A stretch of DNA of 64,000 nt from Riptortus pedestris (Eukaryota > Arthropoda > Insecta > Hemiptera > Alydidae). Both the position numbers and the translations under genes were made by a program. Below are positions 1-13,269 of this stretch, in pieces (position 1 is the first letter of the stretch; every line of letters starts with the position of its first letter). Below the pieces are notes generated by a model that had not been told where the DNA came from, searched no databases, and saw only the letters and a list, made by a program, of their open reading frames with translations. The DNA lies in the NCBI GenBank assembly GCA_019009955.1, contig CM032228.1:103242001-103306000 (forward strand). Reading direction: 5' to 3'.

Positions 1-445
1 CTCCCTTACAACCCCCACTCCTGCCCGTCCCTAGAAATGTTGGTATGGCTTATTATAATGAAGGCGTTAGTGCAAATACACAGACCGAGTTTTATTTAGT
101 TCGGTTCAGTCTTTTGTGCCAAATAATATTGTTGACTCCCGCTATAATTTTTAGCGTATAACGCATTTACACTTCGGTATACGACGAAAGTGTATATAAC
201 AAAAGTTACTCTAAATAAATAAATAAACAACTTTTGTTATGTGCATATTTGCCAAAAAACCAATAGGAAACAAAATATCGCTATTTTTAATTTCAGGCCT
301 CCCTTATAACCCCCACTCCTGTTCGTCTCAGAGAAAATTAATATAGCCTATGTCCGTCTCCTGGCTCTAAGCTACCTCCTCACCAATTTTCAGCCATATC
401 GGTAAAGCCGTTCTTGAGTTATAAATAGTGTAACTAACACGACTT

Positions 446-450
<5 letters not shown>
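1..450 (-). mobile_element. Helitron-type fragment, 5' end at right
   Basis: Read on the minus strand from 450 downward, it begins TATAAAAGAAAGTCGTGTTAG (20 of these: ATAAAAGAAAGTCGTGTTAG) and continues into a TTATAACTCAAGAACGGC block. That matches the 5' end I recall of Helitrons common in insect genomes. Further inside it shares blocks with the element at 5741-6552 (CAGGAGTGGGGGTTATAAGG and the CAACTTTTGTTAT segment). The copy is cut by the window edge. No protein is encoded. Confidence 0.65.

Positions 451-509
<59 letters not shown>
451..509. repeat. (TA)n microsatellite at Helitron 5' end
   Basis: An almost pure TA tract of 59 bases abuts the Helitron-type 5' end. The expected terminal TC lies in, or has been lost into, the tract. 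Confidence 0.95.
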
Positions 510-512
<3 letters not shown>

Positions 513-1208
513 CTCAGCAAACAATTACTTAATTCACCTTCCCCAAGGTTCAATATTAGGCCTATTGACTATTGTTAAAAATTTTAAACAACTTCCCTCC
601 TAGCCTTTAACCTACATAACCTACATAAATCTCGTTCAATTAGGAAAGTAACAGACATACTTAAATAAGATAACTCTGTTACTATTAAATTATATCTGAT
701 GGATTAACGGCAAATAAGTTACCTTCGAGCATGACTTGTTTAAATTCTGTTAACCAATCTTATGGCGGAAGGTCTATGATTCATGTCGGGATACATATTT
801 GAATATCATGATACGTCTTCTGGCAAAATATTTTAAAACTGATACCAGGGAACGGGCGAGAAACTGTAAATACTCTTTCTTCCATCTGAGAATAGTCTTA
901 TCTCATATACTTTATCTGCATATGAGTGGTATGCATTTTATCTACCATCACTCCTCCAGCTAGTTTATATCGTTCACATATTACCTTTTGAGGGGCTAGA
1001 TTGAACACTATGAAAGACAAACAATCATCATGTCTCAATTCTGACTTAATGGCAAAGGCCTCATTCACCATCAACGGACAACAGAAGCCACTGATATAAG
1101 CCCCAGTTAATCGGACAAGTTCCCCAGGATACCAGGATTCAACATTATGAAGGTCGGCTTGTTACCTGAATCAGACGTGTACATCCCGTTTTCGAGTAAA
1201 CTCTGCTC
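510..1208. other. Intergenic, nothing recognised
   Basis: AT-rich single-copy-looking DNA. No ORF, RNA gene or repeat that I can support. Confidence 0.6.
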
Positions 1209-1580
1209 CAGTGGCGGCTCGTAGCTAAAATTAGGGGGGGCGCTGCTCCAGAAAATTTTTAGCCTTGGCACGCCAGGGTCGGCACTGCAGGAACGATAGT
1301 TCTCTCTCTCCCTTGCAGCCTCGCCTGGAGCTTCCTGTGTGACAACAGTCAAACACCTCGCCGCTGGAACTGTGAAGCTCACAGTTCCATACAAAGATTT
1401 TTGTATATTTTTTTCGTAAACTGAGGGATGGTTACTGCATTAAGCTTAAGGATTATAAATTATACAAGTTTAAAGAAAGAATTAAAGAAAAAAGGCTCAT
1501 TATATTAAATGTTATAGATAATATCAAATGAAAATTGGGGGTGCTGCAGTTCCACAGTGCCTATACACGAGCCGCCACTG
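1209..1580. mobile_element. Non-autonomous hAT element (MITE)
   Basis: The left end CAGTGGCGGCTCGT (1209-1222) is the exact reverse complement of the right end ACGAGCCGCCACTG (1567-1580). The 8-bp flanks CTCTGCTC (1201-1208) and CTCTTCTC (1581-1588) match at 7 of 8 bases, the target-duplication length of hAT. The 372-bp body encodes no transposase; the minus-strand ORF over it is fortuitous. Confidence 0.9.
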
Positions 1581-2594
1581 CTCTTCTCGATCGTCTCTTA
1601 AGAGTCCGAATAACGCATGCGACTCATTTTCCCTCACCTGAACCCAACTTGATAATCACCCATGGTTATATTGTAGTTCGGATTTCATTTTGCTCAGCAT
1701 TATGTATGTAAGAATGACATTCGCTACGGAGAGCAGTTCTTTCTTTTGTAAATTCCACATTCATCAGTGGATCTTTTAATGGACACATGGGAACTTTTTT
1801 CCATCTGCCGTAATTTTTCCCAGATGTTCAGAAACCAAATGTATTTCTCTCCATATTTAGTCACCCTTTTCTTTAAAACGTTCTACCCATAATCGTCAAT
1901 GCGGCAGTACTTTTTTAAATTCCATCCGTACTAACAAAAAGGAAATTAGAATCCTCAATCACCTTTTTAAACGGTTTTATTTAGCTTTACCTGTTTATTT
2001 GTTTGTTTATTTATTTGGGTCAAATTTAGTAAATGAAATTTAATCCCTTTCCAGGTGACCGATTGATCTTATATTTAGTACACACCTTTAGTTCTAATGA
2101 CAATGCAATTTAATATATTCAGTATCTTTGTAAATCCAAGATGGCCGACGCTATAAAATGACGGTCATACTTTTTTCTTTACAACCCCCTCAATAAAGGT
2201 ATGAAATGAAAGGAAAGGTAGAATAAAGTACACTATGGATAAAGTCCATATCCAATGTGGCAGACCATTCTTATATTAAAATAGAAATCTACGCATCTAA
2301 TCAATATAAAGTATGTTGTCAACCTACAATCGGGATTCAAACTTGAAAGTCAAGATTTCGTGCCGTGTCGAGGACTGTGTGGCGTTAGGGTGGCTAAACA
2401 TGATATGCCGTTACCGTTTTCCCCTGAAGTCATTAGTTTTTATGAGAAATTAAAACTCAAAACTTGAAAATGAAATAAATAGCTATTTTTTAAGTTAAAC
2501 TGTACTATTGCAACAAAAATACAGATAAAAATGAAAAAAATAATCATAGATCCTAGGTACTAGTCATTACACCACTCTCCTCGTCAATCTAGGG
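1581..2594. other. Intergenic, nothing recognised
   Basis: AT-rich DNA without supported genes. Short simple runs only. Confidence 0.6.
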
Positions 2595-2628
2595 TAGGGG
2601 TGGGCAACCTTTAAAATCAACGTTTTTT

Positions 2629-2687
<59 letters not shown>

Positions 2688-2792
2688 TATAACAATATAT
2701 TCAGTGAAGAAAGTCTATAAAATAATTTCAATTTTAGAAATGCTTGGCTGGCGCATAAACATGTTTCAAGGGCCGCACGTTGCTCATCCCTG
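2595..2792. mobile_element. Small hAT MITE with perfect 8-bp duplication
   Basis: The ends TAGGGGTGGGCAAC and GTTGCTCATCCCTG are imperfect inverted repeats of the classic hAT type (CAGGGGTGGGCAAC). Both sides are flanked by the identical octamer ATCTAGGG (2587-2594 and 2793-2800). The 198-bp body contains a (TA)n tract at 2632-2679 and no coding capacity. Confidence 0.92.
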
Positions 2793-3509
2793 ATCTAGGG
2801 CAATAGTTAGGCAAATAAGTGACATCGTGGGGCGTGTGAAATTTCTATCAACAGTTAGAATCTGAATAGATCTCGTTATTTGTTTGCAATAAAACCATTT
2901 AGCATAAAAAATGTTTTTATTCATTTTATTTCTAAGTAGGTTCGCAGCTAAGAAGTGTGGAGAACATGGTAGTGAACTCTATGAAACGAATTATGCCAAC
3001 AAGTGTACCACAGAATGTATACAATTCTAAAATAGCAGGTACATGAATGACTGATATTGGTATTTTCAGCCTCACACCTCTATTAACTAAAGAGGGATAC
3101 CTTATCTAAATTTAGCATAAAAAAAGTAAAAAAAAAAAAAAAAAAACATGATAATAGAAAACAATGATTAACAAGGAACGACTAGGAATGGTGGCATTAA
3201 TTGTTGATAAAAATTGCAGCTGTCCTTGTAGGGTTAACAAAAGCAACCATCAATCACTCATTGATAAAAGACCTTTCAAAATGTAGATAGTACAAGAGTG
3301 ATATGTTTGCTGTTTTCGAATCGTTCAAGACTACATTAGTTCCATTCTTAAGATGTCTGAAATATATTATTCGTTATCTAAAAAACTATATCTCTACAAC
3401 TAGAACTCCAAGATTTGTCAGACTTTCTATTTACATTCAGCGGAGATCATTTTTTTATTCATGTTCCAGACCATTCCAAGAACAATGATATCAAAATATT
3501 GTATGTCTG
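2793..3509. other. Intergenic with an A-run
   Basis: No gene recognised. A poly-A run at about 3121-3146 could be the tail of a retroposon, but no element body is identifiable next to it. Confidence 0.5.
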
Positions 3510-4060
3510 GTCGCCCATTCATTGCTCACTCAGTTAGGTGAAGCGACCAACAATAGTCCCCAATCATGTTCGAGTTCCAGTGACCCTGGTAGCGTTTTTC
3601 CATTACTTTAATATCCCCGTGAAAACGACCACCTTGCGATTTCCCAAATTCTCCGGGAGGTAATCTACCTGGCTGCTTAAAAAGTGATCTTTCAGGCGCA
3701 TCAAACACCATGGATTTTAAAACTTGAATAACATATTAACTACAATAGAAACATATTCTGGGTGTTGTTCATTTCTCGAGAACTCCTTAAAGACTTGCTT
3801 ATATGACACGGATGCTTCTTTCCCATTGAAGGCCATTGTGGATTCAAGGTTAACGTCAAACATAAATTTCCTAATGTCAGGTCTGACAAAGACGCCTTCT
3901 ATTAGTTTAGTTTCTCAAATGTGAGGAAACTGTAGTCAAAACACAACAAACTCTTTCATTAGGCCTAACTTTATATGTAGAGGTAGTAAGAAGACGTTTT
4001 TCTGATCTACAAGATTTTGGCGCGGAATGTTCTACTCACCAGGTTTTAAAGACTCTCTCA
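3510..4060 (-). pseudogene. Decayed copy of a repetitive arthropod ORF of unknown function
   Basis: Minus-strand frames, stitched across stops and shifts, read LLPLHIKLGLMKEFV, then EGVFVRPDIRKFMFDVN, then YKQVFKEFSRN...PEYVSIVVNML, then GGRFHGDIKVMEKRYQGHWN and MIGDYCW. From memory, this order of motifs (LPPLHIKLGLMK, GPxIRKLM, GERFHQDIxxMExRYQGxW, ADYCW) belongs to a large family of uncharacterised proteins found in many copies in arthropod genomes, probably transposon-associated. I know no established function. This copy has in-frame stops and frameshifts, so it is dead. Confidence 0.65.
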
Positions 4061-5740
<1,680 letters not shown>

Positions 5741-6551
5741 TCTATATATATATATATAAAATTGTAACCTCTGTCTGTACATTGATTTTTTTTCGCGAAA
5801 TTTCACGATAACTTTTCGTTTCACATGTCATAGACACAATATCTGCATTTTCTTTCGTGTATGTTTGTTTGTTTGTTTGTTTGTTTGTTTGTTTGTTTGT
5901 TACCTTTTCACGCATAAACGGCTGAACCGAATTTTATGAAACTTGGTATGTATATTACTACTAACCCAACTTAGACTTTAGGCTATATTAATTTTCTCTG
6001 AGATAAACAGGAGTGGGGGTTATAAGGGAAGCCTGAAATTAAAAATAGCGATATTTCGTTTCCTATTGGTTTTTCTGCAAATATAAACATAACAAAAGTT
6101 GTTTATTTTGTTATTTGGAGTAACTTTTGTTATATACACTTTTGTCGTATACCCACGTATAAATGAGTAATACGTTAAAACTTTAGCGGGCACTAACGGC
6201 TGAACCGAACTTAACAAAACTCGGTATGTCAATTAGCATTAATTCTTCCATGATTATAAGTTATATTAAAATGTTTAGGTTCGAACGGGTGGGGAGTTAT
6301 AAGGGAGGCCTGAAATAAAAATTCACCATATTTACATGTATAAGAAACGGGAAATATAAAAATATCGAAGACTGTGAAGAATTATCGAACAAATAATTCT
6401 ATTATTAGCAAACCACCGGCAACGACGGGTATCAATCCTAAACACTGGGACGGGTAAATGTCAAAATATTGTGCAATGTAAAGCCTGCTAAAAGATACCA
6501 TCACCATTCAGACACAAATGAATTCCCAGGCGAAGCCGGGTATCTGAGCTA

Positions 6552-6552
<1 letters not shown>
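5741..6552 (+). mobile_element. Non-autonomous Helitron-type element
   Basis: The left end is TC followed by (TA)n and AAATTG (5741 onward). The right end is GAGCTAG (6546-6552) followed by T, with a GC-rich hairpin CCCAGGCGAAGCCGGG just upstream. TC at the 5' end, a hairpin then CTAG at the 3' end, and no inverted repeats or target duplication are Helitron traits. The body (812 bp) holds an internal partial duplication, with AACGGCTGAACCGAA occurring twice (about 5920 and 6197), and a (GTTT)n tract near 5865-5900. No Rep/helicase is encoded. Confidence 0.7.

Positions 6553-6625
<73 letters not shown>
6553..6625. repeat. (TA)n microsatellite
   Basis: Pure TA tract immediately after the Helitron-type 3' end, so both ends of that element abut TA tracts. 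Confidence 0.95.
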
Positions 6626-6629
<4 letters not shown>

Positions 6630-7014
6630 CAAATAGGTAGATAGACAGATTTTAAAGTAATCAATTGTTCGTTTCACTTAAGGCTCACACAGGAGCTGAG
6701 GACACTTTTCGTAGCGTCGCTGAGTATTTTCAGTAAAATTGGTTTAATATGTGGTGCTGAAAGAAAGTATGACCATGAAAATAGTTCGCTAGTTGGCGGA
6801 TAATACTGGTGACCTACTATTTGAAGGTTGTTCCTTTCTGTATATTCCATGCTTGTTTAGGCTCATGGTTAGTGAATTATCTCCTTTACTTTATTCATGG
6901 TCTTCGTTACACAAATGCTCTTACGATATATCTATATAAAAGTAGCCGACGTTTGAGCTGTAAAATATAGTACCCCCTCGCACTTCATCTACAATAATAA
7001 ATAATAACATAAGC
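6626..7014. other. Intergenic, nothing recognised
   Basis: No gene, RNA or repeat supported. Confidence 0.55.
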
Positions 7015-7403
7015 AAAAAAGTCCGTCACGCATGGGCTGCGTAAACTAAGCAGATTTCCCACGTAAAGTTATACAATAGAGAAATCTCCATACGAGTGCC
7101 AAGCAGTTACGGAAACGGCCGAACTAGCTTTCAGTGGTATGGTTATATTCAAGATAGAGAATAAATGTATATAACAATATTTATAGTAAATTTAATTTGC
7201 AATAAGATTGGTTCTATACAATTTTTCGATCCGACGTATAGTAACGGAGATATTTCGAATTTTCGAAAAGCCCCCTCTAAACCCCCCCCCCTCCCACTGG
7301 TCCGATTTCAGCCGTTAACGAACTTGATCTTCCATTTTACATAAAATAATTAAATACCGAGTTGACGGTTAAATAAAAATTGTGACCGCTAGAGTGTTAA
7401 CAG

Positions 7404-7465
<62 letters not shown>

Positions 7466-7608
7466 CTGTATATAAATACTCGTATATAGTTTTGAACGGA
7501 CCTCATTTTCGTCATCTCCTGGGTAGGATCGATGGACATTTAAAGAAAATTTTCGAAAATTCCGTCATGAGTACAACCTCAATAGCTGATTCCCCTTAAG
7601 TGGAAAAT
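7015..7608 (+). mobile_element. Dispersed DINE/HINE-like repeat, near full length
   Basis: The left end GTCCGTCACGCATGGGCTGCG is followed by CTAAGCAGATTTCCCACGT. The conserved body includes TTCGATCCGACGTATAGTAA. An internal (TA)n (7409-7461) sits after GACCGCTAGAGTGTTAACAG. The right part ends with TCATTTTCGTCATCTCCTGG, GATCGATGGACATTT and a decayed CTGATTCCCCTTAAGTGGAAA. No coding capacity. Confidence 0.85.
7409..7461. repeat. (TA)n inside dispersed repeat
   Basis: Pure TA tract at the conserved internal position of the dispersed element. Confidence 0.95.
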
Positions 7609-9696
7609 ACTGACATGGGTATTTACCACAATTCATCGTAATATGGATAAGTAAATACCAGGTTTTGTTTTCATTGGACAAGGATAAGTGGGACTTTAGA
7701 GAAGTGGTAAAATAAAAATATCATGGATATTACAACTCGGATCGAAAAATAATATATATAACTAATCTTGTTGGAAATATAATATTCAACTATGACATGA
7801 ATATTAACAGAGCTATTTGTATTTCTTAGTTTTCAGTTTTTAGTTAACCCACACTTCTTTTTAAATTATAGAATTTTAGTTTAGTAATTTTTGTTTTATT
7901 ACTAATGGTCTCCAAGTCTTGTTTGTATAATATTCTTACTAACAGAGAAGTAGCATGAGTATTCGATTTTTGTTCGGTAGGTATTTTAGCGTGCTGCAAT
8001 GCGCTAGGAAACGTGATTTCGCTCTATTCGACAGACCCACCCTGGTGTGTTTATAAGTTCTCATGTAGTTAGTGGTTTTCATACTTATACTTATTGAGAA
8101 CTAGTTGTAATGTCATAGAAGGTGGTGACAATCGGTGGTGACCAAAGTCGGAAGAAATGAGCTAAATGTGTTCGTTATAGGTTGAAATAAAAATGGATTC
8201 TCGTGAAAATATAACTTAGGTTATTCCTTGTAAAACCTCACTCCACTAAATGCTAGACAAGCATAAAATAGTGCATGTCAACAACATTCATTCCCTCCAT
8301 AAATATACATAAAATTTCAAAATTTTCTAGAGGCATTATTAGGAAAATTTTTAAATTTAAGCAACATCCTCCATCTTACTCTAACTGGTGAAATTCCTTC
8401 GTCCGTCATCATTTTTCTGGCCCTGCCTTTGGAGCATCAAACTACCAATAATTAAAGAAATCCTCAAAGTAATGGACCTTTGATTTGATCACATTTTGTA
8501 AGGAGGTTTCCTCTAAACAGAATTCAGTCCGTTGATTAATGCTTTGGATGCCCAGAAATGTCTTTGGCTTTCTCGTGCCTGAAAACGCCTCTACGCCTCC
8601 TGGAGTGTTCCTCACTATTTGTTTTGGAAAGCAGTCTTTTAGCGCTACTCTTATTTTCGGAGTAAGTAATGCGTGCATTCTTTGATCTTTCTAAGCCAAG
8701 CTTCCTTAGTTTTCTAGATTGCTTCCTCATATTCCCGACTAAACAAAGGATTCTATTTTCAGCACATTGCTGACACAGTACCACACACCTCTTTTATCGC
8801 CTGTCCCCTACCTCCTCTCCCACTTTTTTTCTGCACCGAGTTCTTCATTGCTGGTAATGATAATATTGACTGCCCCAGTAAATATTCTTCACCAATTCGC
8901 CCAAATATATAACGGCATCAAAACGCCGCGGCGGAAATATTTGGTGTTATTAGTTTTGAAATATTAGTTGTAATATTGCTGTTATAGAACCCGCACTTTT
9001 ATAAGAATAAAAGGTCTCAATAAGAAAACTGTTGTAAAGGAACTGAAATTGAACATTGACAGAAAGGAAAGAAAATAAATAAAACGTTACGGCAGAAAAA
9101 ACAGTATAACTTACGGTAGAAACTATCCCCAAATTTTGGTATGTAGATTAAATATGTAATACAATTTTTACGTAAAAATATGCATAATAATACCGTTGGA
9201 GCTTCTCCCTGTCTGAGCCTGGGGGAGCCTCATCCCCAAATGAAAAGTAGAGACCTCTGAAAAAGGGATAGAGATTGACATCCTTCGAAGTTTTTACACT
9301 AACATATCGTAGACCATATGAATGACTCATTCTATATTTTAAAATGTGTTTAACTAAAACTATGAAACTTATTTTAGAATCCTGCTCAGAAAAGTATGAG
9401 TTTATTTGTATATCAAAAACTAGCTCTAAATTAGTATGTGAGGTTGGTGAATTTTGTAATAAATGATTTTCTTTTAATAGTAATCCCATAGGTTGCTAAA
9501 GTTGTTATTCCATTTAAACGTTATCATCAAGGATTTTTAGGTTTATCACCACTGGTGAGTGCAGCAAGGCAGAGTATGCGTTGAAGCCACAGCTCAGAAC
9601 CCAACTGACTGTTCGTGACCCCCATTGAGGGTTCTACTATCTACGAGTGGAGTGTTTGCTCTCAACAAAATGTGGTCTATTTCGGTCCGAGTTCGG
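7609..9696. other. Intergenic, nothing recognised
   Basis: Two overlapping minus-strand ORFs of about 80 codons (8442-8784) and one of 113 codons (9148-9489) occur, but none shows a motif, splice pattern or composition that I recognise. I do not call them genes. Confidence 0.5.
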
Positions 9697-9840
9697 TCAT
9701 CTCGGTCAACCCAGATCTTTTGAGGTTGTACTCATGACGGAATCTGCGTGCCGGACTTTTTGAAAATCGTGTCATGAATAGATCAATAACTAATTCTCTT
9801 AAAGAAAAGCTTCTAAAATAGTAAATGTCTCCTTTAATAA
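9697..9840. repeat. Dispersed-repeat end fragments
   Basis: GAGGTTGTACTCATGACGGA followed by TTGAAAATCGTGTCATGAAT repeats the right-end block of the dispersed element in both orientations. It is a scrambled, short remnant. Confidence 0.5.
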
Positions 9841-11025
9841 GCGTCGGAGGGTCAATAAATATCATTTAACTAGCATTGTTGTTAATTTAAAATCCTTATT
9901 GTTATTCTTTATTTTTCTCAAACATTTATCTGAACCAGAGAGTTTTCAGCTCTCTGTAAACCAACTCCTCATATAATTTTCACTTTAGGCATTTGTATTA
10001 ATAAACATCGTATTCTCACCTAAAATATTAAATCTTGGTTACATAAGGTTCTTATCAACGAAAAAAAAGAGAGAATATAGTGTGAGATGACTTCAACGTG
10101 TGGCGCTTAAGCACCAAAGAAAATCTCCCTAGCTTATGCAGTCCATGTGTAGCGGACTATTTCGATTTTTAGAAGTGATTTCTAAATGGAAAAAACCAAG
10201 ACGTATATATAATCTCAAAGGCTTTCCTTAGTGTCTATACCAATACTTAATCTTCTGAATTAAAACCCGGTAAGTATACATAAACAAATGTTTTCAAAAT
10301 AAATCCTATTATTTCAATATTTACTAAAGATAATAATGTGTGCTATTGGCAATGTGTACCCACTTCATAATTCTTTTGATTAATAGGTCATGTTGTGATC
10401 ATTTACCTGGTAGTGAATTTTCACAACTGATTAATAAACAACCAACCTGGCATATTACAAAATTGTCTTCTTTTTTTTCCCCAATAAGATTAAAACATTT
10501 CGCATAGGAAGTTCTTGCCAATGAGGAAAAAACATAGTAATAAATAACTCTAAAGTATATACTAGCAATGTTTGAAGTATGACATGTGTTTACGGTATCA
10601 GGATCACCGTTTCGTTCAAAAATTGTCATTAGGGACAATAAGAATAACACAAGCTCCCAGTTGGATCACATTAACAGATCTGAAATAGACATGAAAGCCA
10701 ATGGGTGTCGAAAGGAAAGAAAGAGATTTATACACTTTTTTTGGCATATTTCCCCTATGGAAAATCAACCACTAAGATTGTACTAATAACGAGATTTTCG
10801 AAATATTTATTTAGTTCTAGATCGATCTACATAGGAGATGATAAAAGTGAAGTCCCTTCAAATTAACACAAACACATGAGTATTAACTCCCTAGCGCCCT
10901 CAATTAATTTTCGATTGAGAACTCGAAAAGGAGGTGTAGCAGAGAAGAAAAAGATCAAAATACAGAACCTTGCAATACACCCTTGTTATTCCTATATATA
11001 ACAATGTTATATATCCAAAACTATT
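9841..11025. other. Intergenic, nothing recognised
   Basis: AT-rich, no supported gene. The ORFs near 10399-10786 lie opposite each other and look fortuitous. Confidence 0.5.
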
Positions 11026-11509
11026 AAAAAAGTCCGTCACGCAGGGGCTGCGTAAGCTAAGCAGATTTCCCGCGTGAAGTTATACAATAGAGAAATCTGC
11101 CCAATAACAGCTGTAGTAGTAAGGGATCTCTAAACCAATTCACGAGAGACGAATAGTTACGGAAACGGCCACCAGAGCTCTCGGCGGAAAGTCCGGAACA
11201 TAGCCGAGTCCTGCCGACCACACAAACAATACAAATGCAAATATCTCGGTTAATATTCAAGATACAGAATAAATGTATAGAACAATATTTATAGTAAATT
11301 TAATTTGCAATAAGATTGATTCTATACAATTTTCGATCCGACGCAGGATAACGGAGATATTTTGAATTTTCAAAAATCCCCCCTCTAACCCCCCCCCTCC
11401 CACTGGTCCAATTTCAGCCATTAACGAACTTGATATTCCTTTTTACATAAAACGATTAAATTCCGAGTTTCGTAGCGATCAAACAAAAATTGCGACCGCT
11501 AGAGCGTTA

Positions 11510-11571
<62 letters not shown>

Positions 11572-11703
11572 ATATATAATTTTGAACGGACCTCAGTTTC
11601 GTCATCTCCTGGGTAGGATCGATGGACATTTGAAGAAATTTTCGAAACTCGCGTATGAGTACGAGCTCAATAGCTGATTTCCTTTAAGGGAAATCTGCTA
11701 AAA
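11026..11703 (+). mobile_element. Dispersed DINE/HINE-like repeat, full length
   Basis: It begins AAAGTCCGTCACGCAGGGGC with the hairpin ACGCAG-GGG-CTGCGT and then GCAGATTTCCCGCGTGAAG. Its (TA)n lies at 11515-11568. It ends GCTGATTTCCTTTAAGGGAA then ATCTGCTAAA. This copy keeps more of the segment after the left end than the copy at 7015, including GTTACGGAAACGGCC and GGCGGAAAGTC. Confidence 0.88.
11515..11568. repeat. (TA)n inside dispersed repeat
   Basis: TA tract at the element's internal microsatellite position. Confidence 0.95.
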
Positions 11704-11959
11704 ATGATAGTATGTAACTACTATAACGCTTATTCTACACATTTTCCCAGTTTATTTATTGTTAAATTAAATTATTATAAACCGAATAATTTGTATATTG
11801 TTGTGCCATCAGTTAACATTTCTTTCAGCCTTTAATTAATTTCTTTTTGGCAACTTTCTATATAATATTTGTTCAATATACTCATAATCATTAGTTATAA
11901 TGACTAATATGACTATTAATTATTACAGTGGTAATATATTAGCGGTTTTCCATTAATAC

Positions 11960-12030
11960 AAACGAGCTATTGAAGTTCTACTCATGAAACGATTTTTCAA
12001 GATTGTATTCTAAGGTACATCGATACTTCT
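11960..12030 (-). repeat. Dispersed-repeat right-end fragment
   Basis: GAGCTATTGAAGTTCTACTC, ATGAAACGATTTTTC and a following ACATCGAT match the right-end block read on the minus strand. Confidence 0.55.
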
Positions 12031-12052
12031 CAACAGGTGAACCAATTGATCA

Positions 12053-12304
12053 AGATCAATAAAAACGCCTTGTACTCTACAAGTACTTCAATATATGCAG
12101 AGTGCACTTTCAAAGACCAAGCTCCATCATCAGTGCCTGCTGATTAGAGAAGTGTAGCCTGTACTAAGCAGCCGGGCGACCCCCTCCCCTTCCCTGAGGC
12201 TACATTTCTAACCCAAGAGTTCCTGCTGATGGAGCTTGGTCTCTGAAAAATTCCTCTGCATATATTAAAGTGCTTGTAGAGGAGAAGGCGTTTTTATTAA
12301 TCAT
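12053..12304. mobile_element. Foldback MITE with ~80-bp inverted arms
   Basis: The left arm AATAAAAACGCCTTGTACTC...CTACAAGTACTT...ATATGCAGAG...GACCAAGCTCCATCA is repeated inverted at the right (GATGGAGCTTGGTC...CTCTGCATATATTAAAGTGC...GGCGTTTTTATT). The centre is GC-rich. The target duplication is unclear, so the superfamily is not assigned. It could fold into a long hairpin. Confidence 0.85.
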
Positions 12305-13269
12305 CATCAAAATAAAGTCTGTTTAAAATTTTATGGTGTATTTCTTTATGCTCGTTCGTGTGTCTCTATGTATATTTGTATATGTAAGTATGTTAATGCT
12401 CTAGCGGCGACATTTTTATTTTCTTATTATCAAACTATACTTAAAGGTTTCGAGTAAAACCAATTTTATTTTTTGTACTCAGCCTTTAGTAAACTCCCAC
12501 CCCTACTTATTGTAGTGTATACGGCACAAGTCCAGGGTACGTTTGAAATCTGGTTTACATGGGTTTCAAAGAAACATAGTAATAGACAATAGAATGCACA
12601 GATGGCGTAGTTAGTAGATACTACTACATCCTATGGCGTCAACCGAGTATCGTGTCTGCCCCTGAGAAATGCTTATTAAAATGTTAAACAGTTTAAAAAC
12701 AACTATAGAAATATATTTTAGGATAACCTATTTTTACTAATTCTTAGATAAAATAAACAAACATTACTGTTCGAAGAGGTGTCAGAAGTAAATTCTGATC
12801 GTTTGTCACCGATACAACAGCACCACTATTTAAATTAGTTCCTCTGCTTGCCAAATGGCTTGGATAAAAGGGTTATCATAGCACAAAATTTCCGGACTAG
12901 TTCTGTTCTCTCTCTCACACACACGCGCATGGTTGTAGGGGCGGGGAGAAAAAGAAATATGACTCTTGTATTTCGAACAATGGATTTAAACAAGCTTCAT
13001 ACTTGGCATTTCATGATCAGAAAATTATAACTATGATTCAGAAACACTTTTTTATTGAGTTTCTAAAAATAAATTAAGCATTCACTCCCTGAACTACACG
13101 TCAGGAGTCAGTATCTTATCTCTGGAAGGATGAGTACTGATAAGTGCATATGTTCAGGTATACATGGGCCACTGCCCCCCCCCCTCCCACTCTTCCTATC
13201 AGATCTTCGATCCCAAAAATAGAAAGACTATATTTGTTAATTAATATGTATGTAGGCATATACGCATGT
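12305..13269. other. Intergenic, nothing recognised
   Basis: A possible weak dispersed-repeat remnant near 12410-12530 (CTCTAGCGGCGACATTT). Otherwise no supported feature. Confidence 0.5.

Noticed and set aside
1107..1394. 95-codon minus-strand ORF
   Set aside because: It crosses the left boundary of the hAT MITE at 1209, so it is not one conserved gene.
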